Of a DNA stretch of 64,000 bases, positions 55,654-64,000 are shown piece by piece. This stretch comes from Rikenellaceae bacterium (GTDB lineage: Bacteria > Bacteroidota > Bacteroidia > Bacteroidales > Rikenellaceae): positions 1 through 64,000 of the forward strand of contig JAJQEF010000040.1 in assembly GCA_021201795.1 (NCBI GenBank). The letters run 5' to 3'. Below the pieces are notes generated by a model. It was given only the letters and a program-made list of their open reading frames with translations, had not been told where the DNA came from and did no database searches. A program made the translations under genes and the position numbers. Numbering within the stretch: the stretch's first letter is position 1; the number at the start of each line of letters is the position of its first letter.

Positions 55654-58600
55654 ATGAATAGTTTTAAAAATATAGTTTTGATCTTACTTTTGATTGTGTT
55701 AGGTTATTCTGGAGTTAATGCCCAATCAAACCTACAATTGAAAGGTAAGGTAATGGATCCGTTTACAAATGCTCCTATTGAGGAGGCATTTGTAAGCGTC
55801 AGCGGATCATCGGATGTAAGAACGGGGGCCGATGGTGAATTTGTAATCGATGTACAATCTCTGACAGGAGTGGTAAATGTATGGGCTTCTGGTTTTTTCT
55901 CTGCTAATATACCTATCCTGGGACGTACTTATATTGAGGTGGTTTTGATCGCGGAAGAATATCTTGGTTATAATGAAGATATTCAGGTTCCTCTACGAGG
56001 ATTGGTTCCCGCAAATGAAACTGTTACTACAGGTTACTCACTTTCTGGTACACAGACACCGTTGAATATGACGCGTGTTGAAGAATTGTTATATGCTATA
56101 CCAGGACTTCAGGTTATTGATAAAAGTGGAATGCCTGGTGAAGGTTCTTTCATTAATATCAGAGGTACGGGAAGTATAGTTGCTAACAATATGCCTTTAA
56201 TTGTAATAAATGGTATACCTCAGGTTTACGACTTGAATGAATCTCCTATTATCAACGGTTATTCAAGAGGAGTATTAAATTCTCTACATGCACAGGATAT
56301 TGCAAATATTACTGTGTTGAGGGGAGCTGAAGCTGCAATGTATGGTTCTATGGGATCCAACGGTGTTATAATGATCGAAACGGAAAAGGCGACTGATATA
56401 GAATCAAAAGTTTCTTATATGGGACAATTTGGGATCGCAATGCGTCAGAAGAATATTCCTCTATTAGGCGCAGATCAGTATAAATCCTATGTTTCCGATC
56501 TTGCGAAAACTAACCTTTCGATGGTTGATATAACGAGCACTTTCCCTTTCCTGCAGGATGTGAGCGATTATCAAACATGGTACCTCTATAACAATGATAC
56601 AGATTGGCAAAAAGAAATTTATCGAGTTGGTTTTGTTACGGATCATCTGTTGAAAATCAGTGGTAGTGATGCGATATCTAAATTCGATATGTCTGTTGGT
56701 TACCAAGGTAATGCTGGACAAGTAGACAACACTAAAATGGATAAGTATTATGTAAGGTTGAATTCGGACGTAAACTTACACCAGAAGGTGAATCTTATTT
56801 CTAATTTCACCACTTCATACTCGAAAAATAAATTGGCTGAAACAGGAATGGCGGAACAAACAAATCCATTACTTACAGCATTAAAAAAGGGTCCGATTTA
56901 TAATCCTTATGAAAAAGACGTATACGGCAATCCGACTCCTGAATTTGCATCTTTATCTTCAATAAACACGGTGAGTAATCCGCTTGCAGTTGTTAAGGAT
57001 GTAGTTGCTGACAATAAGTCCTATGATGTATACGGTAACATAGGTTTGAATTACAATATCAATAATAATTTCTCTGTTACGGGAGTTTTTGGTGCAAATT
57101 ATTTTTACAGCAGTGAGTCTTTATTTGTTCCTGGTGAAAGTTCGAACACAGTTGCTTCTTTGCGTGAAAATATCGCGAATAACGTTGTTCGTAGCGGTGG
57201 GTTGGATATATTCAATCTGTATTATTCCGTATACGGAAGATACGATCAGACTTTCAAGGAAAAACACAATGTGAGAGCTTCCGTCGGTGTACAGGCGATT
57301 ATGTCTCAAATCGAATATGATGCGGGTGAAGGATATAATACAGGCTCCGATTTTTATCAGACATTGGGAAATACTCAGGATTTGGGAAAAAGTTTTGTAG
57401 GATATAATGAAAAATGGAACTGGATGAATTTTTATGTGGGGGTTCAGTATCAGTATAACAATATTACAGGGTTAGGTTTCAATTTATCATCAGACCGTGC
57501 TTCTTCTACAGGTAAAGATGCTCAATTATATGGATTCTATCCAGGAGTTAACGGTATAGTTTATCTGAAAAATACTCCGCTGCTGGACAACACTTTATTG
57601 GTAAATAAACTTAATGTCTATGTAGACTATTCTCTTACTGGAAATAGCCAGTTCCCGACAAATTATAGTAAATATTTCTATGTATCTAACAGGTTCCAGG
57701 AATTAAATAGTATAGTTAGGGATGGTATTCCAAATACTAAGTTAAAACCGGAAACTAATAGTACTTGGAGTATTGGAGTTGAAACCTCTCTTCATAATCA
57801 TCGTTTAACTCTTAGAGCCGATTACTATAATTCCAGAGTAAAAGATCTGATTCTTCTTAAAGAAGTTTCAGTAGCTTTCGGTAGCAATTATATGTATGAA
57901 AATGTAGGAGAATTGGAGAACAAAGGTTTTGAAATCGGAGCAAGGTATGCTATCCTATATAAAAAGAATATGGATTGGTATATAGGCCTTTCGGTTGCAC
58001 AGAACAAAAACAAAATAGTTTCTCTTGCAAATAATAACAAAGACATTGTTACTGAATTGTCTGACGGAGCAGCTTTAATCAATAGAGTTGGCTATCCATT
58101 GAATAGCTTCTATGGGTTACAAACGGAAGGTATTTACGCATCAACTGCTTCTGCCATACAGAAAGGTTATTCCAATTACAATGGCCAGGCATATAGCGGA
58201 GGTGACGTAATATTCGTAGATCAAAATGGTGATAAGATTATCAATAGTTCAGACCGTACCATTATTGGGGATGCAAACCCTGATGTATTTGGTACATTCT
58301 ATACTAATTTCCGTTATCATAATTTCAATCTATACGCTCTCTTTACATATAGTTATGGTAATAAAGCTTATAATGCGACACGTAGAAGTATCGAAGGAGG
58401 TTATGATTACACTAATCAAGCTCGCTCTGTAGCATCTCGTTGGACTATTGAAAACCAACAGACTGATATGCCACGTGTTAACTATGGCGATCCTTTAGGA
58501 AATAATCGCTTCTCTGATAGGTATATAGAAGATGCTTCTTATATTAAACTCAAAGAAGTAATGCTTAGCTACACATTCCCTTCTGTACTATATGGTTTGA

Positions 58601-58758
58601 CAGTGTATGTTGCCGGTGAGAATTTGTGTACGTTCACTAAATATTTAGGTATCGATCCGGAATATATGTATTCTTACGATTCTTCAATGTTAGGAGTTGA
58701 TTATGCTAAGATTGCTCTTGCACGTTCTATTAAATTCGGTATTAAACTTCAGTTCTAA
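55654..58758 (+). CDS. Second SusC-family TonB-dependent transporter
   Basis: A 1034-residue SusC-like protein with a signal peptide ending VNAQSN and a CarboxypepD-reg-like domain (LQLKGKVMDPFTNAPIEEAFVSV). The plug has VEELLYAIPGLQVID and INIRGTGSIVANNMPLIVINGIPQ, followed by VLRGAEAAMYGSMGSNGVIMIE. The barrel ends IKFGIKLQF. It is distinct in sequence from the first SusC and belongs to the variant group with VTTGYSLSGTQTPLN before the plug. It pairs with the SusD-like gene 11 bases downstream, so the operon encodes two import complexes. Confidence 0.94.
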   Translation: MNSFKNIVLILLLIVLGYSGVNAQSNLQLKGKVMDPFTNAPIEEAFVSVSGSSDVRTGADGEFVIDVQSLTGVVNVWASGFFSANIPILGRTYIEVVLIAEEYLGYNEDIQVPLRGLVPANETVTTGYSLSGTQTPLNMTRVEELLYAIPGLQVIDKSGMPGEGSFINIRGTGSIVANNMPLIVINGIPQVYDLNESPIINGYSRGVLNSLHAQDIANITVLRGAEAAMYGSMGSNGVIMIETEKATDIESKVSYMGQFGIAMRQKNIPLLGADQYKSYVSDLAKTNLSMVDITSTFPFLQDVSDYQTWYLYNNDTDWQKEIYRVGFVTDHLLKISGSDAISKFDMSVGYQGNAGQVDNTKMDKYYVRLNSDVNLHQKVNLISNFTTSYSKNKLAETGMAEQTNPLLTALKKGPIYNPYEKDVYGNPTPEFASLSSINTVSNPLAVVKDVVADNKSYDVYGNIGLNYNINNNFSVTGVFGANYFYSSESLFVPGESSNTVASLRENIANNVVRSGGLDIFNLYYSVYGRYDQTFKEKHNVRASVGVQAIMSQIEYDAGEGYNTGSDFYQTLGNTQDLGKSFVGYNEKWNWMNFYVGVQYQYNNITGLGFNLSSDRASSTGKDAQLYGFYPGVNGIVYLKNTPLLDNTLLVNKLNVYVDYSLTGNSQFPTNYSKYFYVSNRFQELNSIVRDGIPNTKLKPETNSTWSIGVETSLHNHRLTLRADYYNSRVKDLILLKEVSVAFGSNYMYENVGELENKGFEIGARYAILYKKNMDWYIGLSVAQNKNKIVSLANNNKDIVTELSDGAALINRVGYPLNSFYGLQTEGIYASTASAIQKGYSNYNGQAYSGGDVIFVDQNGDKIINSSDRTIIGDANPDVFGTFYTNFRYHNFNLYALFTYSYGNKAYNATRRSIEGGYDYTNQARSVASRWTIENQQTDMPRVNYGDPLGNNRFSDRYIEDASYIKLKEVMLSYTFPSVLYGLTVYVAGENLCTFTKYLGIDPEYMYSYDSSMLGVDYAKIALARSIKFGIKLQF

Positions 58759-58769
58759 TCAATTGAGAT

Positions 58770-60500
58770 ATGAAAAATATATATAAACCACTTTTATTTC
58801 TTCTATTATTGGTAAATTTTACATCCTGTAAGGATTTCTTTGATCCGGATGGTAATGATATTATCAAGGAAGACGATTACATTAAAGAATATTCGGAATT
58901 ATTCATGGGATATTTAGGTGTAGCACAGTCAGTTCAGGAAGTTGCAGAGAAATCCATATATCTTGAAGGTCTTAGAGGGCTTCCGTTTATTCCGGCATCT
59001 AATGTTATGGATCAGGATTATTGGGATGTATATTATTACAACGACTATACCTTAGGTGCGTTTACCGGTAACAAACTTGCCTCTCCTGAGGGATATTATA
59101 AAGTTATTTTGAACGCTAATGATTATTTATATCATGCGGGAGAATATTATACGGAAAATCCGCGCGCTATCGAAGACATTGAATTTGCGGCATTTATCGG
59201 TGCGACATTGCGGTGGAAATCATGGGCTTATTTACAATTGGCTAAAATCTATGGACAAGCAGTTTATATCGACGACCCGTTACTCGGATTGAAAGATGTC
59301 AAGGACTTCCCTCTATGGAGCCAGGAGCAGGTGATAGCTAAAGCCATAGACCTGATTGAAGTTGGAGCAACGATTAATGGAACAAGATTCGACGGAAAAG
59401 CTGATCTGGATGACTGGTATGCATATTTGGATCCTGAAGCAGCAGAAACTGAGGTGAAACGTTGGAATATGATGAATATACCATATCAGGTATTACTTGC
59501 TGAATTATATTTATATATTGACAATTGGCAGGGGGTAATTGATAATGCTTTTGCTTTTATCAATTCAATTCCTGACGGTCAAGCGTATATTTTATCAGGC
59601 ACCGAACGTAAAGCGACTGACCAATGGATATATTTTTGGATTACAAATAAAGATATGTCGATGACTGGAGAAGTAATTTCTGCTATGTACTATGAATTTG
59701 AATGGGATCAGACTAATACATTGAGAAATCATTTCAGTCCTTATAGTCCTTTTGAATTTTTACTCAAACCTTCCGATTGGGTGATTGAAAAAGCCGGACG
59801 AAATGAACCAAGAATATTCAATTACGATACTGATAATGCGACACGTATACAGTTTAATACATTTGCTCCAGCTGTTCAGACTACCGGAGAATGGTTCTTC
59901 AATAAATATGCTGGTGTTAATTCCCGGTATGACTATCAGGCATTGGCTGTTTATGATGTAATACCATGGATAATTACAGCTCGTGCTGGTTGGTTATGGT
60001 TGTTCGTAGCTGAGGCATTGGCAAATCAAGGTAATGTCGAAGCTGGTTACTGGGTACTGAACGGAACTAGAACAGTTAACCCAGGATCTGATTATATATT
60101 TAGGACGATGTTCGTAAATGGAGAATATACAGGATTCTTAACGGGCTTCCCGCCAAGACTTGTAGCTGCAACCAATGCATTTATGGGTATACGCGGTCGA
60201 GGTGATGCAGACCCTAAAGGGGACTGGATTATCGAAACGCCCAATCCGAATATCGAGATTGATAAGCGTTCGCTTGATTCTCTTGTAATAGAGGAATATT
60301 TGCTTGAGACAACAGGAGAGGCATTGCATTACTATGCTATGCAGAGGATCGTTAAAAGAAGGCCTGAAATGCTACCCATATTTGCGGAACAGGTTGCGAA
60401 AAAATATGAAGGAACGGGGTATGAAAATACGATTTACAATATTCTTTCTACAAGTGCTGATAACTGGTTTATCAAATACGAATTGCGTGATTTAGACTAA
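58770..60500 (+). CDS. Second SusD-family lipoprotein
   Basis: A 576-residue lipoprotein (lipobox FTSC followed by KDFFDPDGND). It belongs to the SusD-like superfamily, with the helical TPR-like core (ATLRWKSWAYLQLAKIYGQAVY and WNMMNIPYQVLLAELYLYIDNW) and a C-terminal conserved region (LDSLVIEEYLLETTGEALHYYAMQRI). It is longer and more diverged than the first SusD. It is co-transcribed with the second susC. A strong hairpin follows it, so downstream lipoproteins may be made at a different level. Confidence 0.88.
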   Translation: MKNIYKPLLFLLLLVNFTSCKDFFDPDGNDIIKEDDYIKEYSELFMGYLGVAQSVQEVAEKSIYLEGLRGLPFIPASNVMDQDYWDVYYYNDYTLGAFTGNKLASPEGYYKVILNANDYLYHAGEYYTENPRAIEDIEFAAFIGATLRWKSWAYLQLAKIYGQAVYIDDPLLGLKDVKDFPLWSQEQVIAKAIDLIEVGATINGTRFDGKADLDDWYAYLDPEAAETEVKRWNMMNIPYQVLLAELYLYIDNWQGVIDNAFAFINSIPDGQAYILSGTERKATDQWIYFWITNKDMSMTGEVISAMYYEFEWDQTNTLRNHFSPYSPFEFLLKPSDWVIEKAGRNEPRIFNYDTDNATRIQFNTFAPAVQTTGEWFFNKYAGVNSRYDYQALAVYDVIPWIITARAGWLWLFVAEALANQGNVEAGYWVLNGTRTVNPGSDYIFRTMFVNGEYTGFLTGFPPRLVAATNAFMGIRGRGDADPKGDWIIETPNPNIEIDKRSLDSLVIEEYLLETTGEALHYYAMQRIVKRRPEMLPIFAEQVAKKYEGTGYENTIYNILSTSADNWFIKYELRDLD

Positions 60501-60511
60501 GAAAATTATTG

Positions 60512-60536
60512 CCGGTATGAGTTAATCATACCGGCT
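60512..60536 (+). other. Hairpin between second susD and the beta-helix lipoprotein gene
   Basis: A perfect 10-bp stem, GCCGGTATGA / TCATACCGGC, with a 5-base loop and no T-run, 12 bases after the susD stop. It is more likely an mRNA-stability or partial termination element than a full terminator. Confidence 0.6.
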
Positions 60537-60552
60537 ACATAAAATTTCAATT

Positions 60553-62298
60553 ATGAAGAAAAATTTTATATCAATATTATTATGTTCATTATTTGGTTCT
60601 TTGGCTTTGATTTCATGTGAAAATAAAGATTATGAAGAACCATGGAATAGTACTGGATTTACCGGTCTGCCGATTGTCAATGAAAATACGATACAATTTT
60701 ACTGGTACGGAAACAGCCAGGCTCAGTCCTATACTTTTCAACTTTCGACGGATGAAGAGTTTTCTGAAATAGTATTTGCTGAAAATTTGACACAAACTAC
60801 AATACTAATTACGGATCTTGAGGAACAAACACAATATTTTGCAAGGTTCCAGGCTAATTACAGCGGAGTGGGTTCATCTGAATGGTATTATGCAGAACCG
60901 GTATTAACAGGTACCGTATATACACCGACTGATCCTACCGTACTGCACATAACTGACCTGTTCAGTACTTATACCGAAATTTCTATCCAGCGTATGTATA
61001 GTCCTTCTCACATTTATTTTTCAGCATCTGATTCGGATGGAAATACCGTAGGAAATACAACAATAATCCCACTTATAGAAGATTATGATCATGATGGAGA
61101 TTTTATAGTAGATCTTGAGGACTCGAGTGTAGGATATATAACTTTTCCTGACGGTGTTCTTACAGAAGATACATATTACAAATTGGTCTCTGTTTACGAT
61201 TCAGAAGATTTTTTCAGAAGATTTGACTCTGTCATTTTCTCAACTTCCGTATCGACTGATCTTACAACGTCGAATGTTTTGGTTCCAAAAAATCAACCTC
61301 TTGAACCTGTCTTAAGAAGATTAATGGAACAAGGTGACGATATTGCAGTGACATTGGAGGAAGGTTACAATTCCAATGTATTGAACCCGTTTGAATTTAC
61401 CGGATTAAGTTTAACAATCGAGGGGACTCTTGACGCTAATGGTAATTTTACATCTAATTTATTAAATGACGCTGATATTGTAATTGCCGGTGTAGCGGAC
61501 GTTGTGGTTAAAAATATTAAAATCAACGGAGTCTGGGAAGGAGTAAGAAATACAGATCATACTAATTTTATATCGTTTGTAGGAACGGTTCAGCCTAATA
61601 GTGTAAACATTGATAATTGTTACTTCCTTAATTATCCTTACGGAATAGCTGGTTCCAGAGTTAATACTTCAGGAGTTTTCCCGAAAAGTTTTATTATAGA
61701 AAATTGTATTATTAAAACTGATGAGGAAGTTAGTAACGCTATGGATTGGTTATATGCATTTATCAATTTACCTAATCTGTCCGCTGAGGGCGAAGCAAGT
61801 TTGATAATCCGAAACAATACTTTTATTGACCTTTATAATGCCTTGTTGGGATCTAATACCGGAATGACTACAGCTCTTACCGATCTCCTGCATTATCAGA
61901 TAATAAATAATACTTTCTTCGGTACTGATCGTATGGCTAGTTGGATGGTTCGTTTGGACGCATCTAACACCACAGCTTCTTGGCATAATAATATTTGGGC
62001 TAAAAATCCACGCTGGACAACTCCGGAAGAATGGAGGCCGGCGATTATTAGTAGTCTATTATTAAATTATTCTAATAATTATCGTACATCGGATCAGAAT
62101 GATGGTTCTTCTTATAAACTTTCGAGTGTAGGAACATTGGAGATTAGCGCCACTACATCGCAGTTATTTCCGGGTTATGCACAGGAAGATTTCACTATCA
62201 ATCCTACGGTTTCCGTTCAGGGAAGACGCGTGGCGGAAATTGGTGTAGGTGATTCGAGATGGTTTGAAGCTAATGTAGATCCTGCTCCTATTAATTAA
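60553..62298 (+). CDS. Beta-helix surface lipoprotein (FN3 + DUF4957/DUF5123-like)
   Basis: A 581-residue lipoprotein (lipobox LISC). Residues about 30-120 are FN3-like (IQFYWYGNSQAQSYTFQLSTD, TQYFARFQANYSG). A spacer domain follows, and residues about 260-560 form a right-handed parallel beta-helix with repeats such as NVLVPKNQPLEPVL, VVVKNIKINGVWEG, SVNIDNCYFLNYPYG, FIIENCIIKTD and YQIINNTFFG. This resembles the DUF4957 plus DUF5123 proteins found in SusC/SusD loci, some of them linked to pectin use. No catalytic residues of pectate lyases are evident, so a binding role is more likely. Confidence 0.78.
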   Translation: MKKNFISILLCSLFGSLALISCENKDYEEPWNSTGFTGLPIVNENTIQFYWYGNSQAQSYTFQLSTDEEFSEIVFAENLTQTTILITDLEEQTQYFARFQANYSGVGSSEWYYAEPVLTGTVYTPTDPTVLHITDLFSTYTEISIQRMYSPSHIYFSASDSDGNTVGNTTIIPLIEDYDHDGDFIVDLEDSSVGYITFPDGVLTEDTYYKLVSVYDSEDFFRRFDSVIFSTSVSTDLTTSNVLVPKNQPLEPVLRRLMEQGDDIAVTLEEGYNSNVLNPFEFTGLSLTIEGTLDANGNFTSNLLNDADIVIAGVADVVVKNIKINGVWEGVRNTDHTNFISFVGTVQPNSVNIDNCYFLNYPYGIAGSRVNTSGVFPKSFIIENCIIKTDEEVSNAMDWLYAFINLPNLSAEGEASLIIRNNTFIDLYNALLGSNTGMTTALTDLLHYQIINNTFFGTDRMASWMVRLDASNTTASWHNNIWAKNPRWTTPEEWRPAIISSLLLNYSNNYRTSDQNDGSSYKLSSVGTLEISATTSQLFPGYAQEDFTINPTVSVQGRRVAEIGVGDSRWFEANVDPAPIN

Positions 62299-62310
62299 AA
62301 AATAAATAAG

Positions 62311-62334
62311 GCAGGTATGGTTTACCAGACCTGC
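62311..62334 (+). other. Hairpin between the two beta-helix lipoprotein genes
   Basis: GCAGGT (62311-62316) pairs with ACCTGC (62329-62334), with a further TGG/CCA pairing inside, 12 bases after the stop. It resembles the hairpin at 60512 in position and lacks a T-run. Confidence 0.5.
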
Positions 62335-62356
62335 TTAACTTAAAATGAAATTAGCT

Positions 62357-64000
62357 ATGAAAACATTTTATTATTTAAGAACCCTAATTGTGGTAATTTT
62401 AGGATTATTCGTATTTGCGTCGTGTAGTGATAGCGACGATGTCGATGAATCGACTGGTTCTCCTGTAGACCCTACCGTAGAAGTTAAATTTGAAACTCCG
62501 TCAGTAACTAATAATACTATTAAATACTCTTGGACTGCAGTTGACAATGTTCGTAATTATACCTTACAGGTATCTACGGATAATACATTTGCTACTACTG
62601 CACAGGAAATATTTAATTATACCTTAACAGATAATTCTTACACTGTTGACGAGGATTTATTCTTCAATACTCAATATTATGCACGTGTGAAAGCGAACCT
62701 TCAGGGTGGAGACGCATCTGAATGGGCATCTGCAAGTGCTGTAACTACTCAGTCTGCTCCTGATCCGACAGAAGTTAAGGTTGTTTCTGTTTTAGATGAT
62801 GAAATTCAAGGAGCAAAAATAACATTCCGTTTCCCTCGTGGATATGGTTTTAATGTTACAGCTATAGATCTTTATCAAATTTTATTTGAAGAGAATGATG
62901 AAGGAGAAGAAATTGAGGTAGGAAAAGAATTTGACAGAACAATTGAATTGTCGGAAGAAGATATTGAAAATGGTTATTATGTTATTGATTTGAGAGGAAC
63001 AACAACTTACGAAGCAACTATTAAAGGTAGTGAATACACCTTTAATACAGTTCGGTTTACTACCAATTTCTCTCCCGACGTATACTTAAAATTAACAGAG
63101 TATATTTCAGATATTACTGCTGAGCTTCAATCTTCGATAGAATATACTCTTTATTTACCGGAAGGTTATGAGATGGATCTCGTAAGGCAAGGAACAACTT
63201 TAGAGTTTGAAGCTAAAAATCTTACTATCAAATCTCTAATTTCCGAAGGAGAAGGAAGGGCTAAAATCTCTCTTAATGCACAGATAAATACTACATCGAA
63301 TATTGATCTTCTAAGATTTGAAGATATAGATTTTATTGGTACTTTGAGTGAAGACAGAAGACTTATTCAGGTCACTAACCCAGTTACTATTGAATCAATT
63401 GAAATAGTAGGTTGTACTTTCCTTGATATGAAACGTGGTATTATAGGATTTACAAATACCGCTTCAGTAACGAATAATATTCTATTTGACGACTGTATAC
63501 TTAAATGGTCAGAAGATGCTCCTGGAGTTAATAATATTGATGGAGTTTTGGCTGCAGGCAATCCTGGTGTAAATGTAGGTACGTCATCAGCAGATGTAAA
63601 ACAATTTACATTTACAAATTCAACAATGATCAATTCGACAGTTGCTCTGATCGGATGGTGTAGAACAAGTACCGATGGATTAAATTCATTGACGGGTATA
63701 CGTGTTACCGTCGGAAACTGTACGTTTGCAGGAATTGACCGGGTTACGAATTTTATAAGATTTGTTTCGGATGATCCAGTAAGAGTTACTATGTCTAACT
63801 GTATTTATTCAACTTTGGAAGGTATAGAAAGTACCACTAAAAACTGGTTTGTATCTAATGGCAGCCCTACTTATAAAAATATAGTGGTTACGAACGATAT
63901 GGCACTTGGCGGTTCTACTATGGGCTTCCCTGTATACGGTATTACAGCAGCGACTCAAGCTGACTTTAGCGGTATTGAATTATATCCTAACCAGGCTAAT
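62357..64000 (+). CDS. Second beta-helix surface lipoprotein, truncated by the window end
   Basis: The frame is open from ATG 62357 (or 62345) to the last base, at least 548 residues, so the C-terminus lies outside the window. Lipobox VFASC is followed by an acidic stretch. An FN3-like domain (IKYSWTAVDNVRNYTLQVSTD, TQYYARVKANLQGGDASEWAS) and a second beta domain follow. A parallel beta-helix comes next (SIEIVGCTFLDMKRGIIGFT, ILFDDCILKW, FTFTNSTMINSTVALIGW, VTVGNCTFAGIDRV, VTMSNCIYSTLEG). Its plan is the same as in the preceding gene, so the pair probably arose by tandem duplication, although the sequences have diverged. Confidence 0.78.
   Translation, partial: MKTFYYLRTLIVVILGLFVFASCSDSDDVDESTGSPVDPTVEVKFETPSVTNNTIKYSWTAVDNVRNYTLQVSTDNTFATTAQEIFNYTLTDNSYTVDEDLFFNTQYYARVKANLQGGDASEWASASAVTTQSAPDPTEVKVVSVLDDEIQGAKITFRFPRGYGFNVTAIDLYQILFEENDEGEEIEVGKEFDRTIELSEEDIENGYYVIDLRGTTTYEATIKGSEYTFNTVRFTTNFSPDVYLKLTEYISDITAELQSSIEYTLYLPEGYEMDLVRQGTTLEFEAKNLTIKSLISEGEGRAKISLNAQINTTSNIDLLRFEDIDFIGTLSEDRRLIQVTNPVTIESIEIVGCTFLDMKRGIIGFTNTASVTNNILFDDCILKWSEDAPGVNNIDGVLAAGNPGVNVGTSSADVKQFTFTNSTMINSTVALIGWCRTSTDGLNSLTGIRVTVGNCTFAGIDRVTNFIRFVSDDPVRVTMSNCIYSTLEGIESTTKNWFVSNGSPTYKNIVVTNDMALGGSTMGFPVYGITAATQADFSGIELYPNQAN

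Overview
The window is a piece of a Bacteroidales chromosome, roughly 40 to 45 percent GC. The evidence is SusC/SusD pairs with lipoprotein partners, FimA/Mfa-type (type V) fimbriae, BACON-like and fasciclin-domain lipoproteins, and promoters of the Bacteroides form TTTG-N18..22-TAnnTTTG. I cannot fix the genus. No CRISPR array, rRNA or complete insertion sequence was seen.

Layout. 0.1-7.7 kb: a five-gene heavy-metal efflux operon (TolC-like outer membrane factor, adaptor, RND pump, OmpR-type regulator, histidine kinase). 7.8-12.1 kb: a cupin, a convergent dehydrogenase pair, a lipoprotein and an ACP-phosphodiesterase-like gene. 12.3-15.5 kb (minus): RRM protein, cold-shock protein, DEAD-box helicase and a nitronate monooxygenase. 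16.2-28.8 kb: a broken tyrosine recombinase, then a 335-bp invertible cassette bounded by near-perfect inverted repeats, then a five-gene fimbrial operon. 29-37 kb: tRNA-Pro, a small lipoprotein, a GH51 arabinofuranosidase, a pRiA4 ORF-3-like protein, a PepD-type dipeptidase, HU, a PfkB kinase, RNase HI and RsmE. 37.0-44.2 kb: a membrane complex of the Hyf/Ehr (complex I-like) family. 44.5-64 kb: a leader with a possible attenuator, then one long operon with two SusC/SusD pairs, three fasciclin lipoproteins and two beta-helix surface lipoproteins; the last runs off the window.

The two most interesting systems are these. (1) The fimbrial operon appears to be switched by DNA inversion. Its only recognisable promoter lies inside the inverted repeats and points away from the fimbrial genes, and the adjacent recombinase gene carries two lesions. 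(2) The Hyf/Ehr-like complex keeps the hydrogenase/complex I architecture. However, its large subunit lacks the Ni-binding cysteines and its small subunit lacks all four cysteines expected to hold the proximal 4Fe-4S cluster, so it is unlikely to be a hydrogenase.

A recurrent oddity is genes broken by a single lesion: eight single-base indels and three in-frame stops in eight genes. Several of the indels sit in A or T homopolymers. This may be uncorrected sequencing error rather than true decay. Genes with such lesions are listed as pseudogenes over their full extent, with the lesion stated.
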